Shown piece after piece: positions 1 through 12,204 of a DNA stretch of 64,000 nucleotides. The stretch comes from Cytidiella melzeri (Eukaryota > Basidiomycota > Agaricomycetes > Polyporales > Irpicaceae): contig JABYQR010000029.1 in assembly GCA_022592445.1 (NCBI GenBank), forward strand, positions 124,001-188,000, written 5' to 3'. The notes under the pieces were generated by a model. The model did no database searches and was not told where the DNA came from. It saw nothing but the letters and a program-made list of their open reading frames with translations. Each line of letters starts with the position of its first letter. Within the stretch, counting starts at the first letter, position 1. The translations under genes and the position numbers were made by a program.

Positions 1-3000
1 ACGAAATGCTCCCGTCATCGTCGTCCGGAGGCGTGAAATGGGATACAGGTCTCAGTTTCCTATAGAAAATGATCATCAATAAAACACACGTTCAGTTCGT
101 AGTAAATAACCCTACGCAATTCGAGCGTCACGATCTGCTTCTGATTCGTAATCGTCGCCATCGGAGTCAGCATAGCTCGCAAGGTGGCGCGGTAACGCGA
201 GTGGGCTAGGTGCATGCTCTGAGTTGACTACACGCGAGTCTTGTTTGGGCTGGTCGAGAGTGTTGGAAAGCCTTGGGATGCGAACTTGAGGCAGAAAGAA
301 ATCAGTATCAAGCAGTCCCCGTCCTATAACAAGTATGAGACGCAGTTGGGTTCAAAAAAGGGGACAAAAAAGGAAATACCGGTGGCGAGAGTATCGAAAG
401 GAAGAGCCTGATCTGGCTTGTACAAAAACATGACTCTTTCCGTGTAGCTGTCTTGGGCGACAAGAAATTCAGCCTGAGCCTGCGCTTTCTTCATCCAGCC
501 AGTTGGAGCTGAATAAAGATCAACGTTCAGATCAAGTAGCACATTCATCGCTTCGTGCCAGTCGTTCATCTCAGCCGCCCGACTGAGAAGTAGTTTCACC
601 GAGGCCTGAGGGACACGGACGCTTGTAACCGATTTGTGGGATTTTCCCGCCAAGTCATTGAAATCCAACCTCAAACCCTTTGGAAGAGAGAGTTCTGCGG
701 CTGCGTTGTCAACATGCCAAACGAGATTGAACTGATCGACTGCCACTTTGAGGAACGTGACTATAGAGCTGTCAATTTGAGTGATGGCAGTGAATACCTT
801 GACAGACGCACCATCGGGGTCAGTGGGTATGTCATATTCTTGCGCTGGGGCATTCATAGGATCCGTAAAGTTCAGTTCAAATTGCCGACCGGCTGCCATG
901 ATCGTTCGGGCTTCGAGTGCGTCCAGGCAACCAGCAACTTTGCCAACGTGGAATTCCCATACACAGAAATATGTTGACGTTCGAGGCATGGGTCCGAAGA
1001 GGCGATGTGCGACGATGTCTAAACCTGTTATCGACGTCAATATATAGCCATGTTAACTGTTCAAACCGACTTACCATCAACGATCAAGACTTCCTTAGCA
1101 CTGCGCTGTATAGCCCACGCAGCGTGTACGTCCTCAGGACAGTGCGCGGTGACGCTTGTTGCGATGCTATCAATGTTCAGGGTCACCTCTGCACCAGCAT
1201 TTTTCAGTGCATCGAAGCTGCGAAGTAAGGAGAGGCATACCCATGTAGTATTCATGTGTCCTGAGCTGTATCTGCAGTTCAGGCAAGGCCATCAGGACGC
1301 ATGTTCCAATGTCGGCCGAGCCATTGCTGCCATCGTCATCGAGCTCATAGCCACGTAAACTTGCAGGGACAACCATAAGTCCGTTGTTCACTGATAGCCC
1401 TAGCTCAACTTGAAGTGTGTTCGACTGCAACTCGTAAGCATGGAGGCTGCTACTCAACGAGAACACTCACACTTCCTTCCCGATACTGTAAGTCGACGGG
1501 ATCGCCAATAGGTAGATTCGACTTGCGCTTCTCGAGGTATTCGTAGAGGGTAGAGAAATGTGTGAATGATCCGAAGTAGTTATTACGCATGCTCATGAAA
1601 TAGCGGATGGTCCATCCGCATGCTTTGTACACTACGTCCTTCCCCTGCGTAGGACAAACGCTGATAAGCGGCCGTCAAGCCCTCATGCGTATTGACATTG
1701 TGAACGCACCGTAAACATCAGCTTCAACTGGTCTATGTTTTCAGGATGAACTTCGCTAAAGAAACAATATGATGCGTCGAGGCTGAACTGGCCGATCCGA
1801 CCCAGTTCACTGCTTCTGTGAGGTTTGCCGAAAAGACTGTACGTGTTCCATTTTGGCAGAGTGAGAGAAACTCCTACGTCCGGTGCATCAACAGCGAATG
1901 AGACAGCAGAACACTGCGGCCTGTATTTCGTAAGGGGAACAGTCACTGTTTGCTTCAATGAAGCCCCATAGAACGACAAGAAGGCTATCGAGATGTCAAA
2001 AAATGGCGGATAGCGACAAGTACCAGAGAAGCTTACCGTTGTCTTCTGGAATAAGAGGCTTGTCGATGATATTGTGATCATTTACGTACATCTTGAGATC
2101 ATAGTTCGTCATCTCAACCAGTAAAGAGTACACCACAGGAATGAAACGGTCATAATCGCTGGGAGGTCCCGAAGCCCAATCCTTCCCGAGGTCAGTGAAC
2201 ATATGAACGTGATCCCGCAGAATGTAGATAAGCGGTGATCGGAGCGAAATGGTGAATGTCCACTGTCGTTGCTCATTCCATCGTAAGGGGTTTGGCATCT
2301 CACATCGTATCTATGTGATTCGAAAAAAAAATCAACCGTTGTATGATTAACGCATCATGTATCAAAGAACCTTACCACACATGATTCTGCGCGGAGCAGC
2401 CGTATATCATTGAGACTGGAGCTCACAGTGACAGCGTCGAGATGGATGTTGAGAGATGGCTCGTATCCTCGCGAAGTTGCCACCATCGGCACGATATAAC
2501 TGATAGTCGAATTATCACCCGCACGAAGGTGACAGGAAGCTGCCTCCCGTTTGCGTGGTCGGTTAGGTATATAAACTTCACCGTCCCACTGCCAGTCCTG
2601 CGGTCACGGCTATCAGTCGCTTATGTGGCTTTCCAGGAAATATGTGTGCGTACCTTGGATGCTTCACGGAAAGGAATTTGGAGGGTGACTCCATCTTTGA
2701 GTTCAATCAGTACGTTCATGCTTGGCCAGACGCGAGCGTCGCCCGGCTTCAAACGAACGAAAGGAGTTGCGTCGATAAATGTTGACGGGAAGAATGTCTG
2801 CACGAGCTGAGCGCTGTGGAAGGTCATAAGCTGTTGCTAAATTCTCCAGACCGTTGCATCTACCGTTGTCGATCAGCCCAAGGTCCATATCGTATAACGC
2901 CACCGCATATAGCCAGATCAACACCCCATTCCGGAGGCAGGTCGCCGTTGCCAATGTCGAACGGGTCACAGGTTGCATGAGACTGCTCCGCAACGCTTGG

Positions 3001-4448
3001 GACTTGTCCCACGGAATCCGCGTAATAAAGAAATTCCACCAATGGCGCTTCAATGATCTGTGTCTCCTTCGCGTACTCGAGAGCAGAAAAATCAACGCCA
3101 AGAGGTGTCTCTTCCTCTACTATCTTACGCCTGTCTCTCCGACCCCATGAAGCGGTCCCGCTATGCATGAAATGAGAGTTACGGTGGCGGTTTGACATGC
3201 TATTCCATAGTTTGAATCGGCGCCATAGCTTGGCGAAAGCATTGAAGGTCAAATAAGAAAATGGTCGTAAGGGTCGCGGATATGAGGTTTGTACTACGCG
3301 GTGGAGTTTTTCCCCAGTAGAGATAATCGAGCTGTCGAATCGATCGTTGTCCACAAAGTGTAAGATGGCATCTTGGAACTTGAGGTTTATAACCTGCTTG
3401 TAGTGATCGTATCGAGACCTAGACTGACAAAGTTACGATGATTGAGCGCAATGCCTGCAACCAGGAGAGCAAAATCGCCGTACTGGAACGATGCCATATG
3501 TGCCTTCTGCACACTTGAAGTCGGCAACGAATAAGGTCGGAGTCGACTTGTTCCCGATGACGATAGCGCCTTTCGTAACTTCAATACCTATGGGCAATAG
3601 ATCCTTGGGGTCGAGGCTCGGCATTTGATGCTTCAAGGCGGCTATCCAGCCTTTCAGGAATTTCGGTGTCCTACTGTAAATGGACGACACGAGAGATATG
3701 GGTGGTCCCAGGTTGGTAGCTGGGAGTAGTCTAAACGCTGTACGAGGCTGCATTGAAAAAGTATGTGTACTTACAATCCGGAATGGCCGATGTCCAGCTG
3801 AATATTTTCCGCAGCGACTTGATGGCCTCCATACTTGCTCGGCCGTCAGGATGCGCACCTCCGTCGTCAGACTGCGACTCCATGGACGCAACAATGTTGT
3901 CATACGCCGCGGTGCGGTTATAGATGAACCATTCCAAACCTTGGAAACAGATATGGACGCGGCAAGACATCGAAGTCTTCTTCGGCTTTGCTACACAAAT
4001 ATGAATATTTCAAACAGACAGTAGTAGGGGCATGTCACGTACCTCCGATACTTTCTCCTACTACGCGCGCGTGGCTGAGGTCATTCTCGTCTGTTGGTGC
4101 TCGTATCCAGTACCGCCAACTGAGCTGTCCTTTGACGACGCGTATGGTTTGATTGCTAGAATGATACCTGATGTCTTTCAATAGAATTCTACCTCCAAGT
4201 ATGGAGAAGTGTATAGAGCCTGCGAAGATCGTTGAACCAAGGAGAGAAGCTCTGGGAAGGCGCGACTGACCAATGTCTACCCATATGCTCGACTCCTTCT
4301 GATTCCAGGCCAAGAGGCGTATTGCCAAGCTAAGAATGTATCCGAGAATACGATTCCAGTAGAAGAGGTAGAGTATAAGGCTAATTACGACGCAGGCAGC
4401 GACGATGACAAGGCGGTAGTTGATGTCGAGCATGGTAGCGGGCTTCAC
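1..4448 (-). CDS. CSF1: Csf1-like bridge-type lipid transfer protein, N-terminal part (runs off the left edge)
   Basis: Csf1 (BLTP1/Tweek family) is a very long hydrophobic-groove protein that moves lipids between the ER and other membranes. The first exon (4448 to about 4043) gives an N-terminal membrane anchor (roughly residues 10-35, VIVAACVVISLILYLFYW). It is followed by the family hallmark LLGSTIFAG...IRYHSSNQTIRVVKGQLSWRY. Later exons carry other conserved stretches: CRVHICFQGLEWFIYNRTAA, HYKQVINLKFQDAILHFVDN, GGVIRYGPWADRQR, RLKPGDARVWPSMNVLIELK, DWQWDGEVYIPNR and WTIRYFMSMRNNYFGSFTHF. About a dozen exons are joined by short GT-AG introns, each restoring this frame. Near the edge, introns at about 360-328 and 111-62 keep the frame open, so the gene continues past base 1. 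Around 1,300 of roughly 3,000 residues are present. The start could also be the second Met at 4433. No in-frame lesion was seen. Confidence 0.88.
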
Positions 4449-4796
4449 GTGAATTGGTTGTCCCGGCTTGTATCTTGAGACACAGAAGCGCTACTGCGAG
4501 GTAGGCATGTAGATGGCCCTACAGATGAAAGGAGAATATAAGAGTTCGCCAGATGCTTGTCTGTGAGCTTTTGGCCGCAATGCGAGAGAGAGTGTCGGTG
4601 CTTACTTAGACGCGTGCCTGATGCAAGCCGGCTGAATCGTCAACGGACGGCCGGACCTCTCGCCGTCGCTGGTGTTTACAGCACTGTACTTCTATCGAAA
4701 CGACCATCTCGATTCTCGACGCCTCTGCATTGCAGATTACTAGAGACTAATCAAGCAGCGAGCTTCACGTCTTCATCGTTCGAAAACGACAACCAA
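4449..4796. promoter_or_regulatory. Divergent intergenic region between CSF1 and the NDUFAF8-like gene
   Basis: The 348 bp between two head-to-head start codons must hold both promoters. The reading frame of the + gene stays open back to about 4557, but its family match begins only at the Met at 4797, so upstream sequence is read here as 5' leader. I see no convincing TATA box. Confidence 0.4.
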
Positions 4797-5048
4797 ATGT
4801 CTGTACCTGCATCCAATATCGCTTCCACACCCCTCCGTCGGCTCGCGTTGCATTCGACTACAACCTGTGCAGCCCAAGCCTCTAGCTATGGAAAATGCAT
4901 CCTGAAGACCTACACAGATGTGAGGAAGGATGCATGCAAGGAGGAGTTCGCGAAATTTGGTGCATGTCTACGAACGGCAGTGAGTACGCGAAGTCAATCC
5001 TTCATCCATATTCAGCTGAGGTATACCTAGATGAAGCGGAAATGGTGA
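4797..5048 (+). CDS. Twin-CX9C mitochondrial microprotein, NDUFAF8-like
   Basis: This encodes a 66-residue protein. It has two CX9C motifs, CAAQASSYGKC and CKEEFAKFGAC, the coiled-coil-helix fold used by intermembrane-space proteins imported through Mia40. The order and spacing match the complex I assembly factor NDUFAF8 (C17orf89), which has CGAEAAAYGRC followed by CAREFEALRSC; that family comparison is from general knowledge. The intron at 4980-5030 (GT...CTAG, 51 nt) was chosen over two earlier AG sites because it leaves a tiny last exon reading Met-Lys-Arg-Lys-Trp-stop, a charged tail typical of fungal homologs. The earlier acceptors give introns of only 36 and 41 nt. The start at 4797 fits the expected size. 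An in-frame extension to 4557 is possible but shows no family similarity. Confidence 0.75.
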
Positions 5049-5149
5049 TTACAAATTTGTCGCAGCAGTCGACGATACGCCAATAGAATATGAGACTCAG
5101 ATTTCATAGAGATACTATATTCACGAACTCGAGATATACCACCCAACAA

Positions 5150-6054
5150 TCAAGCTGCATCTAGCGATTCTAGCCCACCAGGAACTGTTCTAGGTGCCGT
5201 GGAACTCGACGCCTGTTCGGCGCGTTCTGGAGCACTGGCAATTGCTCTGGCACGAGCGCGTGCACGAGCGGCAGCTCGAATCCTTGCACCCATCATGAGA
5301 GTGAGAGAAGTGTTCGTGATACCAGGCAAGCTCCACGGGGAAGTGGGAAGGGTTACCACGAAATCAGACGCGGAGACTTCAAGTTGTGGAGGCGGTGGTG
5401 GAGGGTTTCTCAGTCTATGGACCACTTGGCTGAAACGGAGATCGAGGGTGAGATGCGAGTCCTTGTAGAACCAATCCGCTATGGGATGAGCGTTCGTCGT
5501 CGGTAAGGATGGGAGGGGTATAGGTAGTAATGGGTCTGGGGCATCCGTTGGCATCTCCGCCTGCAGCGTGGTTTCATAAGCGATAGAGATGAGGACCATG
5601 TTGAGGGATATAATGGCGAAGTCAAGGAGCAGTAGACGCATTTTTGATGGTGTGACGGCTAAAGCACGCGAGCATGGGTGTGGGGCGTAGATGAGGTGAA
5701 GACAGGACAGCGCACCTTGGCCGATAAAGTCAATGATAATGGCTCTTCCTTGCACCGCACCCTGTGTGGCATGCGACAACACACTGCCAAAATTGAAACA
5801 TATGTTGAGTATGTTCCAAAAGCGCAGGGAGCGGTTTGGATCCAGTTCTCGTGGCCGGGAGTACTGGAACTGGAACGCAACCCTGCAAGCAAAAGGAAGG
5901 ATTGACGGTGAGAGCAAGAAGGAGATTGCGATGAGCTGGTAGATGAGGCTCTCCATCTACAAATGCGTTTCGTTCAGTACGGGCTGCCCACTCGACAGGA
6001 ATTGTGGCAAGCACCTACAGATCGTACAATGTGTATTCGTTGTTCATAGCGCAT
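5150..6054 (-). CDS. DUF1746 membrane protein, Dsc4-like (tentative)
   Basis: Fungal DUF1746 proteins are small ER/Golgi membrane proteins. In fission yeast the Dsc E3 ligase subunit Dsc4 belongs to this group, as I recall it. The second exon begins MESLIYQLIAISFLLSPSIL and has the phrases SRPRELDPNRSLRFWNILN and LDFAIISLNMVLISIAYETT, giving at least three hydrophobic helices. A short first exon (6054-6019) reading MRYEQRIHIVRS was chosen because it joins through a GTAGGT...TTGTAG intron (6018-5957) to give RIHIVRSMESLIYQL, the pattern expected at the family N-terminus. The C-terminal half is proline-rich, with an Arg-Ala run (ARIRAAARARARARAIA) encoded by near-perfect GCNCGN repeats. Without the first exon, the start would be Met at 5956. 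The function is inferred from the family only. Confidence 0.68.
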
Positions 6055-6282
6055 GTCATGTAGTGCCTCCAATGTGTCCTATTGGTGGGGAGTTATTGGG
6101 TTGCAAGAATGACACCTGCAGAGCAGCAGTCAGAGTCACCGTAGCGCACGATTTTGCGAAGTATGCGGTGACCGGGGTTCAGGTTTCGCGTCTGTCACAG
6201 CTCACGTCACGGCGCGTTGTTCAAAGGGGTTTGTCACGGTGTCGCGTCGTTCTCCTCCTCGCCCTCGACGAGCTTCGCGACG

Positions 6283-9200
6283 ATGAGCAAAATCCCCAGG
6301 AATGCGGAAAAAAACAATCGCAGACTCACTGACTTCTTCACTCGTCGGAGCTCGATGATGAGCTCCCCTCTTCCACAACCACCGTCCTCACAACCTTCAT
6401 CTTCCCAACCAAGACCATCGCAGCAGACCGCTGGTTCATCGACGTCCCACAGTCGAAAGAAGAAGATCGTGCCTTCAGGACCGAGCAATGAAGTCATATC
6501 TCTGTCGTCCGACAGCGGCCCTATAGTCATCTCTTCCGACACCTCAAGGTCGCATATATCCATCTCGAGTAATAGCACCTCTCACAGAGTCAGCTCGGAC
6601 CCCAGTCCACAGAACAAGCCTAAGCCCGCTGCCACGGCCTCCTCTTCAGCTAAATCTACCAACCGAACGAAGCCAAATCCGCGAGACGTCATAACCAACG
6701 CCTCGATTGCGAAGACGACCATGAAGAAGCGTTCGCCATCCAGTGCAGCTCCTGTAGCTCCTCCGCTCCTCAAGCTCCCGAAAGTGATGCGTGCCCCGAA
6801 GAGAAAATGTCACTGGGAGTCGAGTAGCAGCTCTGAGGAGTCGGATGACGGACGAATATACGTCCCAAAGCCCAGTGAGATGAAAGCATCGCTCACCCAC
6901 GCCCCTATTCCGCGAGTGCTGTCTAAGTCCGCCCTTCCCTCTCCTTCCTTGAAAATCTCTCTTCCTTCATCTCCCCTCACTAGCCTACGCAGCGTGCGCT
7001 CAAAGTCCTCCAGGTCCTCCAAACGCGCGCGTCTCGACGTCACCGAGCCATCTACGGCTATCTCTGGCAATGACGCCGACGAGGAGGAGCTGGTTCCAAG
7101 CAGTCAATCAGATGAGCAAGAATTGACCATACCAAAAAACGTCAGTAAGGACCCTGGCGTAGTCAAAGCTACAGTGAACAAGTGGAGAAGGGAGTCATCA
7201 GCAGCTGTCTCTCCTGTGCATACAAGTAGCTCATTCCCTTTGGACGAACCTCCGGCTACCCCTCCAGCGACATCTCCTGCGGAGCTTATTTGGCCATCAG
7301 ATGCTCCCTCCTCCCCTCTATCAGCAATGCAAACCGATTATGATGGTGACGTTCACATGGACGATTCCACTTCTACAAGAGAGCGGCCTGATGCAATTCA
7401 TGGCGCGCGTTCCTTTGGGACTCATTCACAGGCGGTTTCTGAAGATGAAGTCAGTCACCAACTGCATCTGCTCAATTCTGCGTCTTCGACGACCCTTTCA
7501 TCCCACAACGTAGTCCTCGTAACTCCTCCACGGAAACCTAAGATGTCTTCCTCAGTATTTGACCAAGTTTCAGTGCCCATGTTTCGCCCTCTTACCCCTC
7601 TACCTTCCGACGAACCTCCCAAAGCTCGTGCTACGCCTGTAGCCCTCAATCCGGAGCAAAAGACAGCGATTCTCATCGCGAGACTCAGAGCCGAGGCAGC
7701 TGAACGAGCGGCCGAAGCTCGCGGTAGCTCCGAGGAAGAACAGCCATCTTTGGACGACCTTCTTAGTGACAGTAGCGATGAAGAGCTTCTTTATAATAAC
7801 AAGGACCAGGGGAAAGGGTAAGATGCTTAGATTGACATCGCCGAACCTAAACGCTAAACATCATTTCTCGACAGATCCCTCTTGCCCGCCAAAGCTGAGT
7901 CACCAAGTACTCATTTCTTGCGTGCGTACTCGCAAGACGAGAAACCGATAGATGCAACACGATACAGTATGCGTCGTCGTCCTTCGCCTATCCTCGCCTT
8001 CAATCGAGCCGATTATCTGGAGTACAGCAAACCTAAACCTTCTCCTAGGAAATCAGCCAACCCTCTAGATAAGCTGCTACGGGAGAAGAAGGCTGCGGAG
8101 AAGAAGGGCAATGGAATCAATAGTTTGCTCGCTGCAGAAGCGGTTCTTGCCAACTCTGCCGAAGCAAAGGGTAAAATGAAAGCGGAGATGGATACCGAAG
8201 AATATGACGACGGTATAAACTGGGGAGATGAGGTCGCCGCGATGCGGGTTGTCATTCAAACTTCGAAGAATATCGATTTGAACGCTACCTGTCCAGGGAG
8301 CGATGCCGATGATTCGGATAACGATGCTGAAGAATTTGTCGTTGACGATGCTACCAAACTGCTTGGAGGAGATGAAGGCAAGACCAAAGCCGTGAACAGT
8401 ATATTGACGAAGGACAGGAAAAGCTGGCTTGGTAAGAAGAGGGCAAAGAAGGTTGTCCAAGGCGTACCCTTGTGGGATGACGATGTTGTTCCTCAGGATG
8501 ACGTCAAATCTTCCATTCCTGACCTGCCTTTCGACGAAAGTCTGAGGATTAAGAATACCACTCTACAGTTTCTTCATAGCGTCGTTGCAGCTAATGGTGC
8601 GTCCGTTAGCAATCTCTATAGCGCCGAGCCAACTTTTATCATAGATGCAAGCCGACTCAGCCGCTGCCTGATTCCTCAGCTCTTTTCGAACGTAGAACGT
8701 ACCGACTTGCTTACCCTGATTCCATGGCTGACCTCCATGGGTGCGTTATGGCATCGTGCAATGATTAACGGTTAGCTAATCAATCTCATTCACAGCCTTA
8801 TCGTCGTCTACAGAGATTTTGGCACAGAGAGCTATATCCGTTGTTGCCTACATCGCGAGAAGGTGTGCTCGCACTCCGCTTCAAGTCTGTCCTCTGGTTG
8901 TATCGTGCCTGCGTGGGCTCGGCGCAAAGGAAGAGCGTCTGGCCCACATTTCTACACATGCTGCGGACGCACAGGTCCGCTCCTCGCCGTTGCTGCGAGG
9001 GTACAATATCTCGAGGCTTGTTCAGATTGTCAAGTTATTCGTTGAGTCAGTAGTAGTCCAATCATTGCCCGACCTTCGCTCACTGTTCTATGTCAGGAAT
9101 GACACCATTGCTCCTGAGGATATCCCTGAGTTAGTCACCACGCTCTTGCTCGTCGGCCTTGACCCATCCATCTCCTCGAGCCTGAGGACCGAGATCACTG

Positions 9201-10070
9201 TGCTCATCGATGAAGTGGGTGTACGCATTCCAAGCAAATCAGACGGTTTGTTGGAACTGGTACGCAGCGATCGATGTCCTAAAACGTAAGCAGACTGATT
9301 ATATGGTAACTGCAGGAGCCAATGCTCTGCGCTAGGCTGCTGAAGCATACGTCAAGCTGGAGCATCATGAACAAATCATACCTTCTCACGTTACTTCGTG
9401 GAGGCAGCCCGCAAATCGCGCGCATCTCAAGGTGGCTTGGATACGCAATGCTACTCAACGTTGACATACCTACGAAGGTGAATAGCCAGTACTTTGGCAA
9501 GTCATGAATTGACACGTCCATTCACCTTTTTAGGGTCAATATTTCACTCTACCTGCACTGGAACCAGTTATCAATCTTCTGTCACGTAAAGGCGGTGCTC
9601 ATGCGGTGTTTGATGTCATGGGAAACGCAGACAAGGACGATTTCTGCGAACAGCTCTCGCATAACATAGATATCCTTGAGACTGTGCTGTACGACATTGA
9701 TACCTTTGTGCAAGAGGAGAAGCAAAATCCCCCCATAATGAAGCTAGGTGACGACTCGTCAAGGCCAGGCTCTCCAGAAAAGCCCGAACCAGAGCTTGAG
9801 CAGATCGTCGAGCTCCTCGAGAAAGTACATGGCAAGATCAGTCCGTGCCGTTCATTATCATATCCCCTAGCAAACCGCTGACCTCTGCGTTCAGATGACA
9901 GCCGCGCGGGCGATCTCGGGCGATCGCGAGTCAAGGCATCGCTGCAACATTGCTGGTCGCGCGTGCGTTATCAGCGACTAGCTGCTCTGAGAGCCGGCTC
10001 TGCTGGCAGACCACGAAACCTCAAGGGATACTTCCCGAGACCTGTTCAGTCTTCGAATACAAGCTCTTAA
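6283..10070 (+). CDS. CANIN-domain protein (SLF2/Nse6-like SMC5/6 cofactor) with a PCNA-box-like N-terminus
   Basis: This is a long, Ser-rich, mostly disordered protein followed by a helical C-terminal region. The start at 6283 (MSKIPRNAEKNNRRLTDFF) places RRLTDFF at residues 14-20. That resembles a PCNA-interacting peptide (QxxLxxFF), with Asn in place of Gln. Residues up to about 510 hold acidic/Ser clusters such as EVISLSSDSGPIVISSD, which look like SUMO-interacting motifs. After an intron (GGGTAAG at about 7819 to CGACAG at 7874), helices such as SLRIKNTTLQFLHSVVAANG and LIPQLFSNVERTDLLTLIPW follow. The intron at 8740-8795 joins TSM to ALSSSTEILAQRAISVVAYI. The last exon ends in LKGYFPRPVQSSNTSS. 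The layout and helical pattern fit the CANIN family (SMC5/6 loading and localisation), but I infer this from memory of the family. Convergent with the rad10 gene. Confidence 0.55.
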
Positions 10071-10385
10071 TGTGCACCTCGTTGTTCGCGTTATTTTGCA
10101 GGTAGACGCACTAATCGTCTTGGAATCAACTGATATGTTGACCATAGAAGTAGATCCGCCTACTGTTATAGTCAACGAGAGCTTGTCTAATTACACTGTA
10201 TAGCCTCCAGATAATCGCTTTGTATTACAGACATTTGCTAACCAGAAATTGGTTCACTCAAATTTACGAGCTGGGGGAGGAAATGAAGCGAGGTGAAAAA
10301 AGGAACACAAATTTGAATAGACGGGTTACGATTACAATGGGCTGCACAAATGCAGCAACACAACAAGAACTAACGAGCCGAATGA

Positions 10386-11880
10386 TCATAGCAGATCTGT
10401 AGGCCTAAATCCTTCGCCGGCTTCCTCATCATCGCCTTTATGTCGTTTACGCGACGATTCTTCTTCGTCGGACTCGTTCAGGTCCAGTTCGATGTCCCAA
10501 ACAGGGCTTGGGGGCCTCTTTCGAGTCTTCTCTGTCGGCTTCCCAGATTGCGCCTGATGTGCGGGTGGCTGGTGCTCGGGAGACGGGGATGTGTTGAGGT
10601 CGAGCTCGATGTCCCAGGTCGGGTTAGTAGGTTCGCGAGGGCGATGCTGCGACGACGAAGCCGTGGGGACGTCTACATCTGCGCAGAAGTCAGCCACCTT
10701 CTCTTTGCCTTTCCCTTTATCATTCCCTGAGATGGCAGGAGCTGGTTCATTATCAGGTGCTTGCTGCGGTATACGTTGTGACTGGAAAGGGATAGTACTC
10801 GTTGAGCTGTTCCGGAAAGGTTTGTCGAAAGCGTCTTTTAGTCTTTTGACCTTGACCTGTCCGAAGCCGGGGAGTTGTAGAAGCTGCTCGGATGTCGCTT
10901 TGGCGATATCTGCAAAGCTCTGTGGGATTCCGGAGTGTGAATGTCACCATGGGTGAGACAGCAGGAAGGAATGTGCGAAGAACATACGCCAATTGAAGTT
11001 CGGAGAATTTCAACGTCTGTCTTGTTAACTTTGCTGATGCTGGTCAGTGCTGTGCGTAGCATGGAGTTATAATCTTTGTCCACTCGCTCCTTGATCAAGT
11101 CGGGAGGTTTGTGCTCAAATTGCTTGTATGTCGCCAGGTAGTATCCCGCTTCTTCCAGGCTATAAGAATTATGAGTTTTCGCTTTATCGAGTATGATAGA
11201 GGGAGATCCAGTTCAACGTACTTCCATGCCACCATTATGGTGACGTTGTTTATAAGGCAAATCTTATAGTCGAGATTAGCCTGTGGTTACCCGATGTATG
11301 CAACTTCAGAGTCACCTTTGTTAACTCTTTTATGGTATCTTGATGCTCACTCTGAGGACAGCGGTTTGTCACTGAGATAGACAATGTCGTGCTAGCAGAC
11401 AAGGGCGACTTACCACATCGCAGAGAATGAGCAATATCCTGAGATTATATGAGGAACCCAGACGTTCTATACGCTGATGGATATATTCTGGATGTAGCCT
11501 ATGGTACCGCAAGCTAGTCCAAGACGTATGTCAGCATACATGGTTCCCATCACACTCGGCGAGTGGGCACATACCTCAGGTAAAAGACACCAGTTGTACG
11601 TCCTACTTGGTAGTCAACTACGACATCGCCAAATGTCTTGCCAACATTCCTGATGCATTCAAGCACGGGATTGCCTCTCTGACATGTAGGTGGTTGCCAA
11701 CGTTAACATTACGATGATATCATGGCTATCAAGTCGTACCTGGGACGGATTCACGATGATGTTGCTACCGAGTCCAGGTATTACCACCGGTGGTTTCGCA
11801 GAACCCGCGCTTGTAGTAGAGGTTGCGACTGCTGCGTTAACTGCAGGGCTCGACGTCGACGTCGAGGCTGAAGACTTCAT
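10386..11880 (-). CDS. rad10: DNA excision repair protein Rad10/ERCC1
   Basis: Rad10/ERCC1 is the non-catalytic partner of the XPF/Rad1 nuclease. It cuts 5' of lesions in nucleotide excision repair and trims flaps in recombination. The first exon ([14 protein letters not shown]...) leads to [13 protein letters not shown]. After a short intron comes the hallmark [20 protein letters not shown], then [14 protein letters not shown] and [20 protein letters not shown], the nuclease-like central domain. [31 protein letters not shown] and [20 protein letters not shown] form the C-terminal helix-hairpin-helix pair that binds XPF. Past the normal end there is a basidiomycete-style acidic tail with two copies of WDIELDLN, one before TSPSP and one before ESDEEE. 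The gene has at least seven exons with 50-60 nt introns. No damage is visible. Confidence 0.9.
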
Positions 11881-12204
11881 GGTATTGAGGGACTAAGTTT
11901 ACTACTAGTACTTAGGCTCAAGTCACGATTCCCCGTGTCACGGTCACGGGCGACGCCACAAAATTGGTGTATAATGTTTATCTACGATCTGATCTTGAGA
12001 GTTGTCGAGCCCAATATGACGGACCACAACGCGAATTTTGTGTTCCGCATCTCTATCAGATTGCTAACCTATGAAAGTTGTGACTAATGCGTCCGTTACG
12101 AGCGTCATAGGGAAAGAAGGGCCGAAGACGACTATGTAATAAAATCCAGGAAATGTCCGAAGCATGGCATGTAAATGGAGATAAGCTGGACTATCAACAG
12201 GGTA
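11881..12204. other. Intergenic spacer between rad10 and the DOMON/b561 gene
   Basis: This 324-bp stretch holds the rad10 promoter and the 3' end of the upstream gene on the same strand. A GTCACGGTCACGG-type repeat lies near 11936-11949. No coding potential or RNA gene was recognised. Confidence 0.4.

Noticed and set aside
6234..7070. Long minus-strand open frames opposite the CANIN gene
   Set aside because: Shadows of the Ser-rich coding exon; the + strand has the coherent exon structure.
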